A DNA stretch of 5,405 nt from Pseudomonadota bacterium (lineage in GTDB: Bacteria; Pseudomonadota; Alphaproteobacteria; Rhizobiales; Rhizobiaceae), in assembly GCA_023433855.1 (NCBI GenBank), contig JAEYTV010000460.1, positions 1 to 5,405 on the forward strand, read 5' to 3'. Positions 1 to 4,914 of this stretch are shown in pieces. The notes below the pieces were generated by a model. The model did no database searches and was not told the DNA's origin. It was given only the letters and a program-made list of their open reading frames with translations. The translations under genes were made by a program, and so were the position numbers. Position 1 is the first letter of the stretch; every line of letters begins with the position of its first letter.

Positions 1-217
1 GGTTAGTTCCAGGTACCTTACCGATGACCTCACCTTAGGGATGAATCCCAGTTCGAGGGTCGGCGGACACCCACAGGCACGTGCGACTTTGGGCAAGCGC
101 GGAGATAAGAATATTCGCGGTCATAATCAAGAGATTTTTTGCCAGTCCCTAAAAATTCGCATTGCACAACACGGCTGGAACTCCCACCTAGGACTTCGCC
201 AACCAAGGGGACTGGAT
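1..217. other. Non-coding leader upstream of the LysR gene
   Basis: No convincing gene lies here. The LysR reading frame stays open back to position 2, but the residues it would add resemble no LysR N-terminus, and a good ribosome binding site lies just before the TTG at 218. The stretch is more AT-rich around 105-165 than the genes that follow, as expected of a promoter region. Visible small elements are GGGAT/ATCCC (38-49), the palindrome GAATATTC (109-116) and two ATTCGC copies starting at 113 and 155, 42 bases apart. LysR proteins often bind dyads in this position to control themselves and a divergent gene, which would lie left of the window. No site can be assigned firmly. Confidence 0.5.
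205..210 (+). promoter_or_regulatory. Ribosome binding site that sets the TTG start of the LysR gene
   Basis: AAGGGG lies 7 bases before the TTG at 218. No ATG occurs in this frame between 41 and the conserved start of the helix-turn-helix domain, so this Shine-Dalgarno sequence is the main reason for choosing TTG 218. Confidence 0.7.
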
Positions 218-1114
218 TTGGACACGCTGACACGGATACGCGCTTTCATCGATGTGGTTGAAGCGGAAGGGTTTTCTGCGGCCTCCAGAAGGACCGGAAG
301 GTCCAAGGCACTTCTTTCGAAGTACGTCCGCGAACTGGAGGATGATCTCGGCGCACTCCTGCTCAACCGCACCACCCGGCAGTTTTCCATGACGGAAGCC
401 GGGCACACCTATTATCGTACCGCTGCCGACATCCTGAAGGAGATCGATAACCTGGCGGATCTGGTGCGTGAGAACAACGCGGACCTGAAGGGTCGGCTCA
501 GGGTTTCCGTGCCGCGCACCTTCATAGACGCGGAGGTCGGACAATCGATGATCGATTTCGTCAAGGCGCATCCCGAGGTGTCGCTTGAAGTCGTGGCCGA
601 AGACCGGTTTGTCGATCTGATCGAAGAAAATTTCGACCTCGCCATCCGAATCACCAAGCTGGAGGATTCCGGCCTGATCGCGAGGAAGCTGTCCGACTTC
701 CGGGTCTATGCAGTGGCAACCCCAGAAGTTGTCGCGAAATACGGACCGCTCGAACATCCCCAGGAACTGAATGGAGTTCCTTTCATCCTCGATACCAACT
801 CGCGCTGGCACAACAATGTCCGGTTCACCGACAAGAACGGCGCGACGATTTCGGTCTCTGTCAGCGGTCCCATCGAGGTCAACAGCCCCCAGGCGACCCT
901 GCGCGCGGCCCGCGCGGGCATCGGCGTCGCGATCATTCCGGATTTCATCGCAAATCCCTCCATCCAATCCGGCGAGCTCGTCACGCTGTTCGACGACTAC
1001 ATATCCAAGGATCGGGGCATCTATGCTGTTTATCCGCATCGGCGCTACCTGCCCGCCAAGGTCAGGAGCTTCGTTGACTTTCTGTCGACCTGGTTCCGAA
1101 GGCAGCCGCATTGA
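218..1114 (+). CDS. LysR-type transcriptional regulator (CrgA-like group)
   Basis: A 298-residue DNA-binding regulator of normal LysR length. Residues 2-61 form the N-terminal winged helix-turn-helix, with the typical pattern F-V-E-x-x-F-S-A-A, then S-x-V-x-x-L-E-x-x-L-G-x-L-L-x-R-T-T-R and T-E-A-G at 59-62. After a linker helix (about 63-90), residues 92-293 form the periplasmic-binding-protein-like effector domain, beginning G-R-L-R-V-S-V-P and containing the A-G-x-G-x-A-x-I-P strand-turn near 232-241. The start is TTG 218, supported by AAGGGG seven bases upstream; the longer ATG form from 41 would add 59 residues unlike the family. The gene points the same way as the DUF1007/NicO pair, 97 bases downstream, so it could regulate that pair, itself, or a gene left of the window. 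The effector ligand cannot be read from the sequence. Assignment to family is firm; assignment to the CrgA-like group is by resemblance. Confidence 0.93.
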   Translation: MDTLTRIRAFIDVVEAEGFSAASRRTGRSKALLSKYVRELEDDLGALLLNRTTRQFSMTEAGHTYYRTAADILKEIDNLADLVRENNADLKGRLRVSVPRTFIDAEVGQSMIDFVKAHPEVSLEVVAEDRFVDLIEENFDLAIRITKLEDSGLIARKLSDFRVYAVATPEVVAKYGPLEHPQELNGVPFILDTNSRWHNNVRFTDKNGATISVSVSGPIEVNSPQATLRAARAGIGVAIIPDFIANPSIQSGELVTLFDDYISKDRGIYAVYPHRRYLPAKVRSFVDFLSTWFRRQPH

Positions 1115-1211
1115 ACATGGCCGGCTCTCGGTTGCCGATCGGAGTCGAAATTCTGTCTCATTTGGCGGCCATCAGGCTTCGAAACATCCAATGCGGAACG
1201 GCGGGTTCTCC

Positions 1212-1853
1212 ATGAGACATCTTTGCGCGGCGCTCGCCGTCCTCGTAACCATGCTTCCCCTTCCGGCCCACGCTCACCCCCATATCTTCGCCGAGGCACG
1301 GCTTGAGGTGGTCGCAGGTGCCGACGGCAATGTTGGAGAACTGCATAATGTCTGGCGTTTCGACGAGCTCTTCTCGTCGAGCGTGCTCCTCGACTTCGAC
1401 AAGAATACCAATCTGAAGCTTGATCCAGACGAACTCGCTGAACTCGGCGAAACCCTGCGAAAGTCGCTCGCTGATTTTCAGTATTTTACCACGATCACCA
1501 CCAATGGAGCAGCCGTCGGCGTGAAGCAGCCCGACGTGATCCATGCCTCGCTCGAAGACAACCAGATCCTCATCATCTTCGCGATAAAGCCGGAGCAGCC
1601 GGTGCCGCTGAAAGGCAAGCTCACCTTCGGCATCTATGATCCTTCCATGTACACATCGATCGATTTTCCGACTGATGGCGACCTGGAGGCGCAGGGGACG
1701 GGTTTCGCCAGTTGCCAGCACAAGGTCGTGCGACCCGATCCTGACGAAGTGATCTCCGAAAACAGTGACACGCTGACGGATGCCTTCTTCAACGATCCGA
1801 CGGGAAGGGACATGACGAAGCTGTTTGCCACGCGCCTGGAAGTGACATGCTGA
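1212..1853 (+). CDS. Secreted DUF1007 family protein (COG3683), partner of the NicO transporter
   Basis: A 213-residue exported protein of the DUF1007 family, commonly found beside NicO-type permeases and thought to be their periplasmic component. Residues 1-21 form a Sec signal peptide: a positive start (M-R-H), a hydrophobic stretch and A-H-A just before the predicted cut. The mature protein would begin H-P-H-I-F-A-E-A-R, the family's conserved opening. The W-R-F-D-E-x-F-S motif follows at 48-55. Residues 63-74 match an EF-hand calcium loop (D63, N65, N67, D71, E74), though the usual glycine at loop position 6 is Leu. One Cys lies near residue 166 and another is the last residue. ATG 1212 is chosen because the signal peptide begins there; an in-frame ATG at 1191 would only put seven residues in front. 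No strong Shine-Dalgarno is present (GGCGGG is the nearest). The gene ends inside the NicO gene. Metal binding is inferred from the family context. Confidence 0.88.
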   Translation: MRHLCAALAVLVTMLPLPAHAHPHIFAEARLEVVAGADGNVGELHNVWRFDELFSSSVLLDFDKNTNLKLDPDELAELGETLRKSLADFQYFTTITTNGAAVGVKQPDVIHASLEDNQILIIFAIKPEQPVPLKGKLTFGIYDPSMYTSIDFPTDGDLEAQGTGFASCQHKVVRPDPDEVISENSDTLTDAFFNDPTGRDMTKLFATRLEVTC

Positions 1854-2893
1854 CAACCAAACGCATCCGGGGACAGGCGGTTGCTGTAACACTTGCGCTT
1901 GCCATCCTTACTGCAGGTTCGGCGCTCGCGCAGTCTCCCCTCGGCGTCGGCTCTGCCGAGCCCGCCTTCTCCATGACCGGCCCCCTGGGGGGCTTCTTTG
2001 CCTGGATCAACGCGCATCAGCAATCCTTCTACCGGGCTCTCAGCGCAAGTCTGAAGGCGATGCGAGACGATCCCTGGGCGATCGGCGGGCTGGTGGGCCT
2101 GTCCTTCGCCTACGGTGTATTTCACGCAGCCGGCCCCGGACATGGCAAGGCAGTGATCTCCTCCTACATGCTTGCCAACGAGGTCGCGCTGAAGCGCGGC
2201 ATTGCCATTTCCTTCGTGTCCGCCTTGCTCCAGGGCTTGATGGCGATCCTGCTCGTAGGAGCGGCTTACATTGTATTGCGCGGCTCGGGGATCAGCATGA
2301 CGGAAGCGACTCGCGCGATGGAGATCGCAAGCTTCGCTTTGATCGCACTCTTCGGCGCCTGGCTGCTTCTCAAGAAGATCCGCGGCTTCAGGATGCGGGC
2401 GGTTACGCTGCCGGCCACGGCACAGGCGGGCACGGCTGGCCGAACAACCGGCCTCAACTTCCAGGCTGTGGAAATCGATGATCACGAGCATCGCGGCGGC
2501 GGGCAGTATTGTGAGACCTGCGGCTCTAGCCACATGCCGGATCCGACGGCACTGCAGGCCAGGGACTTCGGGCTGCAGGAGGCCTGGTCGGCGATTGTGG
2601 CGGTCGGCCTTCGCCCCTGCTCCGGGGCCATCCTGGTCCTGAGCTTCTCCCTGTTGAACAGCCTGTATCTAGGCGGACTGCTTTCCGTCTTGGCAATGTC
2701 GTTGGGCACCGCCATTACGGTTGCTCTCCTGGCGGTTTTTGCAGTGACCGCCAAGGACTTGGCGTTGAAAATGGCCGGCCACGGCACCCGCAGCGCGCGG
2801 TTTGTCAGTCACGCGGTCGAACTCGGCGGGGCGGTCATGGTACTGATGCTCGGCCTTTTGATGCTCGGGGCGACGCTTCAAGCCTCAGCGTGA
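1847..2893 (+). CDS. NicO/RcnA family nickel/cobalt transporter (COG2215)
   Basis: A 348-residue inner-membrane transporter of the NicO family, which moves Ni2+ or Co2+ and includes the efflux protein RcnA. Residues 1-29 look like a cleavable signal peptide (S-A-L-A before Q29). About six membrane segments follow, near 81-100, 118-144, 161-178, 246-270, 276-302 and 324-344. The family signatures are H-A-A-G-P-G-H-G-K at 93-101 and G-L-R-P-C-S-G-A at 254-261. The basic K-K-I-R-G-F-R-M-R after the third segment puts the 179-244 loop in the cytoplasm; it carries D-D-H-E-H (211-215), C222, C225 and H229, a likely metal-sensing site that is less His-rich than in RcnA. The ATG overlaps the DUF1007 stop by 7 bases and has GGAAG four bases upstream, so translation is probably coupled. 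Family is firm; the metal, and export versus uptake, are not decided by the sequence. Confidence 0.93.
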   Translation: MLTTKRIRGQAVAVTLALAILTAGSALAQSPLGVGSAEPAFSMTGPLGGFFAWINAHQQSFYRALSASLKAMRDDPWAIGGLVGLSFAYGVFHAAGPGHGKAVISSYMLANEVALKRGIAISFVSALLQGLMAILLVGAAYIVLRGSGISMTEATRAMEIASFALIALFGAWLLLKKIRGFRMRAVTLPATAQAGTAGRTTGLNFQAVEIDDHEHRGGGQYCETCGSSHMPDPTALQARDFGLQEAWSAIVAVGLRPCSGAILVLSFSLLNSLYLGGLLSVLAMSLGTAITVALLAVFAVTAKDLALKMAGHGTRSARFVSHAVELGGAVMVLMLGLLMLGATLQASA

Positions 2894-2899
2894 GCAACC

Positions 2900-3100
2900 T
2901 CACTTGCGCGATTGATGCCGCGCCCGCAGCCAGAAGATGACAAAGAACCCTGAGAGGATCAACGCTCCCGCCACGAAGCCGAGGGCGGGAGAATAACTCC
3001 CGACCCAAAGCACCAGCACCGGGAGGAAATAGATCGTCACCCCTACGAACAGCAGGATGACGGCGGCGGCAATGGCTTGAGAGCGGCTTTCAGGCGTCAT
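2900..3100 (-). CDS. Small two-helix membrane protein, function unknown
   Basis: A 66-residue protein with a short polar start (M-T-P-E-S-R-S-Q), two hydrophobic segments at about 10-33 and 38-58 joined by a short W-V-G-S-Y-S-P turn, and a basic tail (R-A-R-H-Q-S-R-K). The positive-inside rule suggests both ends are in the cytoplasm. I do not recognise a named family. Its ATG overlaps the stop of the acetyltransferase as ATGA (3100 to 3097), typical of translational coupling, which is the best evidence that it is a real gene. Its stop lies 6 bases from the stop of the convergent NicO gene, leaving no room for a separate terminator. It might act with the acetyltransferase, but nothing in the sequence shows how. 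Confidence 0.75.
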   Translation of the reverse strand: MTPESRSQAIAAAVILLFVGVTIYFLPVLVLWVGSYSPALGFVAGALILSGFFVIFWLRARHQSRK

Positions 3101-3807
3101 CCGTGCGCCTTTCCGAGCGCAGTCCTACTCGCAATGTCGGCCCGCACATCTTCCAGACGCCGAACCTGCCGCCCCTCGGCGTCAAAATTGCCCGGCGCCA
3201 GCCACTCTTCGAATGCAGCTTTGAGAAGCGGCCATTCCCCGTCGATGATGGAAAACCAAGCCGTATCACGGTTGGCACCTTTAGAGATCATATGCTGACG
3301 GAAGATACCCTCGAACGTAAAGCCATACCGCGCCGCCGCCCGCTTGCTCGGCTCGTTCTCGTTGTGGCACTTCCACTCGTAGCGGCGATAGCCCAGGTCG
3401 TCGAAGACGTGCCGCGCCATCAGGTAGTGCGCTTCGGTCGTGAGCGGGGACCGCTGCACCTGGATCGCATGGGCCACTGAACCCACCTCCACGACGCCGT
3501 TCTTCGGATCGGGCCGCATGAAGCTCGCCATCCCGGCAACCTCCCCGGTCCCGTTGTCGCGAAAGGCAAAGGTTACCCAGCCAAGGTCCCGGGCCGCCGC
3601 TTGAAGCCCCTCGCCGAGTTGACGGGGCTCGAGGAAATCTGGCTGGGGAAAATATCTGAGAAGGCTGTTTATCCTGGTCGCCCCACCGAGGGCGTCCCAC
3701 ATTTTCTCGAGATGTTTGCCAGCTTCGAACGGCTCAAGGGTGACGAACCTGCCCTTGAGCGTGACCGGAGCGGGAGCCTGTACTGTGTAGTTCTGGAGAT
3801 CGCGCAT
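3097..3807 (-). CDS. GNAT family N-acetyltransferase (RimJ/RimL type, COG1670)
   Basis: A 236-residue cytoplasmic enzyme predicted to transfer acetyl from acetyl-CoA to an amine. The fold is visible in order: V-T-L-K-G-R-F-V-T-L-E-P-F at 15-27 (first strand), V-A-G-M-A-S-F at 90-96, the strand and helix around 105-137, W-K-C-H at 145-148 with N151 and S154, Y-G-F-T-F-E-G at 161-167, then F-R-Q-H-M (169-173) and N-R-D-T-A-W-F-S-I (179-187). In place of the usual Q/R-x-x-G-x-G/A acetyl-CoA loop it has Q-R-S-P-L-T-T-E-A, a form seen in a recognisable branch of COG1670. The start is ATG 3807, with GAGG five bases upstream; an open frame back to 3891 begins with TTG and unrelated residues. The 66-residue membrane protein is coupled downstream. 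The substrate (protein N-terminus, small amine or antibiotic) is unknown. Confidence 0.9.
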   Translation of the reverse strand: MRDLQNYTVQAPAPVTLKGRFVTLEPFEAGKHLEKMWDALGGATRINSLLRYFPQPDFLEPRQLGEGLQAAARDLGWVTFAFRDNGTGEVAGMASFMRPDPKNGVVEVGSVAHAIQVQRSPLTTEAHYLMARHVFDDLGYRRYEWKCHNENEPSKRAAARYGFTFEGIFRQHMISKGANRDTAWFSIIDGEWPLLKAAFEEWLAPGNFDAEGRQVRRLEDVRADIASRTALGKAHG

Positions 3808-3809
3808 GC

Positions 3810-3834
3810 AAGCCTCGTTGACAGCAAGAGGCTT
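3810..3834 (-). promoter_or_regulatory. Inverted repeat covering the acetyltransferase ribosome binding site
   Basis: Read on the minus strand, AAGCCTC (3834-3828) and GAGGCTT (3816-3810) are perfect 7-bp arms around an 11-base loop. The GAGG Shine-Dalgarno lies in the second arm, which ends two bases before the ATG. The structure could limit translation, but a 7-bp repeat is expected several times by chance in a window this size, so the role is uncertain. Confidence 0.35.
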
Positions 3835-3891
3835 AGGCCAGCAATGAGAGAAAGGCAACTGCCAACACGCGCGCGGGCCCCGGCAGGTCAA

Positions 3892-4065
3892 TCAGACGGC
3901 CGGCGGTTGGCCATCCGGGGTAGCCCGAAACAGGTCGCCTTCGCGCCACGCCTGCCGGCCCCAGTTACGCAGCCACATGCGGGGCACAATCGGGGACGTG
4001 ATGAAGTCTTGGTCTTCTTCCAGATAGCGTTGATGACAAAGCCATCTGGAAGAATTCTGTTCCAA
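3892..4065 (-). CDS. Possible 57-residue protein or gene remnant, function unknown
   Basis: The frame opens after a TGA at 4086-4084 and runs to the TGA at 3894-3892. The only early start is a TTG at 4065, giving 57 residues with no good Shine-Dalgarno; the first ATG is residue 30. From about residue 18 on, roughly four in five codons end in G or C, like the true genes here, and the peptide is protein-like and rich in Trp: D-F-I-T-S-P-I-V-P-R-M-W-L-R-N-W-G-R-Q-A (20-39), then W-R-E-G-D-L-F-R and a P-D-G-Q-P-P-A-V end. The first 16 codons are A/T-ending and overlap an 11-bp inverted repeat. So it is either a small gene with an unusual start or the 3' end of an older gene whose front is lost. 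It fills most of the gap between the DUF533 and acetyltransferase genes, all on the same strand. I do not recognise the family. Confidence 0.35.
   Translation of the reverse strand: MEQNSSRWLCHQRYLEEDQDFITSPIVPRMWLRNWGRQAWREGDLFRATPDGQPPAV
4015..4054. repeat. Perfect 11-bp inverted repeat downstream of the DUF533 gene
   Basis: TTCTTCCAGAT (4015-4025) and ATCTGGAAGAA (4044-4054) are exact reverse complements around an 18-base loop. On the minus strand the hairpin starts 36 bases after the DUF533 stop, so it could protect or end that transcript. The stem is not GC-rich and no run of T follows, so it is not a classical intrinsic terminator. It also lies inside the front of the possible 57-residue frame. 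Confidence 0.55.
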
Positions 4066-4090
4066 GGGCAGCGCCCGCGGGGTTCAGGGA

Positions 4091-4807
4091 TCAGACACCC
4101 GGCACCTTCGCGGCGGAGACCGTGGCATCGATATGGTCCAAGAGGGCGTCGGGGAGCCCCAGCCGTCCGGCCAGCAGGTCGAGATAGCCGCGTTCGGCGC
4201 GGGTGTCGGGATCGATGGTCATCCGGGTGGCAGTGTAGAGTTCGACCTTCTGTTCCTCGGTTCGGGCCGCTGCAATCAGGTCATCCAGGTCGACGGGGTT
4301 CGCCAGTTCGTGCGCGATGAAAGCCTCCGCTTCGGAGCCCAGATCCACAGCATGCACCTTGTCCATGATGTTGGCGCGTTCGGCCGCATCGATATGGCCG
4401 TCCGCCTTCGCCGCTGCGATCATCGCCCTCACGAGCGTAAGCGCAAAATCATTGGACAGTTGAGGTGACTGCGTGCTGAAGGGGGAATTCGCCGGTGGCG
4501 CCAGAAGCGGCGTCCCGGTCTCTGCAGAGGGCTGCGGCGCGGTCTGGGGCGATTGTCCCGATTGGTAGTTCTTGTAGGCGAGATAACCAAGACCGGCGAT
4601 GGCAGCGATGCCGCCGACGGTAGCGACGTTGCCCGCCAGCTTGCGGCCCGTCTTGGTGCCGAGAAGCGCCGCCACCACAGCGCCGGTCTTCCAGGGATTG
4701 CTGCGGGCGAAATCACCGGCCTGCCCCGCCCTGTCTTTCATCGTTCCCGATAGCCCTGGGATCTGCGAACCCAGGAATTGGTCGAGCAGCTTCTTGGCGT
4801 CAATCAT
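4091..4807 (-). CDS. DUF533 family membrane protein with TerB-like domain (YebE type)
   Basis: A 238-residue protein of the DUF533 family, whose E. coli member is the inner-membrane protein YebE. Residues 1-40 are an amphipathic start (M-I-D-A-K-K-L-L-D-Q-F-L-G), followed by a Gly/Ala-rich hydrophobic stretch at about 41-78 containing G-T-K-T-G-R-K and ending L-G-Y-L-A-Y-K-N-Y, likely a membrane hairpin or single anchor. A Pro/Gln/Ser-rich linker occupies 82-118. Residues 119-235 are all-helical and TerB-like, with the acidic motif A-A-K-A-D-G-H-I-D-A-A-E-R at 132-144 (D136, D140, E143), where TerB proteins carry metal-binding acids. The ATG at 4807 has AGGGAG six bases upstream, within an inverted repeat. 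The gene stands between eda and the acetyltransferase on the same strand, with 107 bases on the eda side. Its role is unknown; envelope or stress functions have been suggested for the family. The family call is strong, the function is not. Confidence 0.9.
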   Translation of the reverse strand: MIDAKKLLDQFLGSQIPGLSGTMKDRAGQAGDFARSNPWKTGAVVAALLGTKTGRKLAGNVATVGGIAAIAGLGYLAYKNYQSGQSPQTAPQPSAETGTPLLAPPANSPFSTQSPQLSNDFALTLVRAMIAAAKADGHIDAAERANIMDKVHAVDLGSEAEAFIAHELANPVDLDDLIAAARTEEQKVELYTATRMTIDPDTRAERGYLDLLAGRLGLPDALLDHIDATVSAAKVPGV

Positions 4808-4812
4808 GGTGA

Positions 4813-4846
4813 TCTCCCTATCAACTCTGCGCAGGAGATAGGGAGA
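4813..4846 (-). promoter_or_regulatory. Perfect inverted repeat hiding the DUF533 ribosome binding site
   Basis: On the minus strand TCTCCCTATC (4846-4837) pairs exactly with GATAGGGAGA (4822-4813) around a 14-base loop. The second arm contains the whole Shine-Dalgarno AGGGAG (4819-4814) and ends five bases before the ATG at 4807. In mRNA this stem would block ribosome entry, as in RNA thermometers or protein- or sRNA-controlled leaders. The loop holds the palindrome CTGCGCAG (4827-4834), which could let two loops pair. As DNA, the same repeat could be the binding site of a dimeric regulator. A perfect 10-bp repeat with a short loop is unlikely by chance exactly here. Confidence 0.6.
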
Positions 4847-4888
4847 ATCGTTGCCGATACAAAGGATACGGCAGAAATTTCATCTTAC

Positions 4889-4904
4889 CCGCGAAATTAC
4901 GCGG
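4889..4904 (-). terminator. Weak hairpin after eda, possible terminator
   Basis: CCGCG (4904-4900) and CGCGG (4893-4889), read on the minus strand, form a 5-bp GC stem around a 6-base AT-rich loop, 10 bases after the eda stop. The sequence after it (GTAAGATGAAATTTC) has no clear T run, so intrinsic termination would be weak. Confidence 0.3.
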
Positions 4905-4914
4905 CAGGCCCGCG

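Noticed and set aside
113..160. Two ATTCGC copies 42 bases apart, as possible regulator half-sites
   Set aside because: Six-base matches are common and neither copy sits in a clear T-N11-A dyad.
41..217. Longer LysR protein beginning at ATG 41
   Set aside because: The extra 59 residues do not resemble the family, and AAGGGG sits correctly before TTG 218, where the helix-turn-helix begins.
30..233. Minus-strand open frame of 67 residues in the LysR leader
   Set aside because: It overlaps the LysR start region, shows no domain-like pattern and has no clear ribosome binding site.
188..1111. Long minus-strand open frame opposite the LysR gene
   Set aside because: It is a mirror of a GC-rich coding frame; the LysR domains on the plus strand are unmistakable.
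771..1211. Upstream extension of the DUF1007 frame
   Set aside because: It lies inside the LysR gene in another frame, and the signal peptide begins at 1212.
1115..1211. Metal-regulator or sigma-70 promoter site before the DUF1007 gene
   Set aside because: I see an 8-base palindrome CCGATCGG (1135-1142) and a loose TTGCCG, but no recognisable Zur, NikR, RcnR or Fur box and no good -10 element.
1980..1993. GCCCCC/GGGGGC hairpin early in the NicO gene
   Set aside because: It is explained by codons for G-P-L-G-G, has only a 2-base loop and lies inside the coding frame.
3808..3891. N-terminal extension of the acetyltransferase from TTG 3891
   Set aside because: The added residues (M-T-C-R-G-P-R-A-C) are unlike the family, and the Shine-Dalgarno belongs to ATG 3807.
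3601..4320. Plus-strand 239-residue open frame across the acetyltransferase and DUF533 genes
   Set aside because: It crosses two well-supported minus-strand genes and is rich in Arg, Pro and Gly, as expected of an antisense frame in GC-rich DNA.
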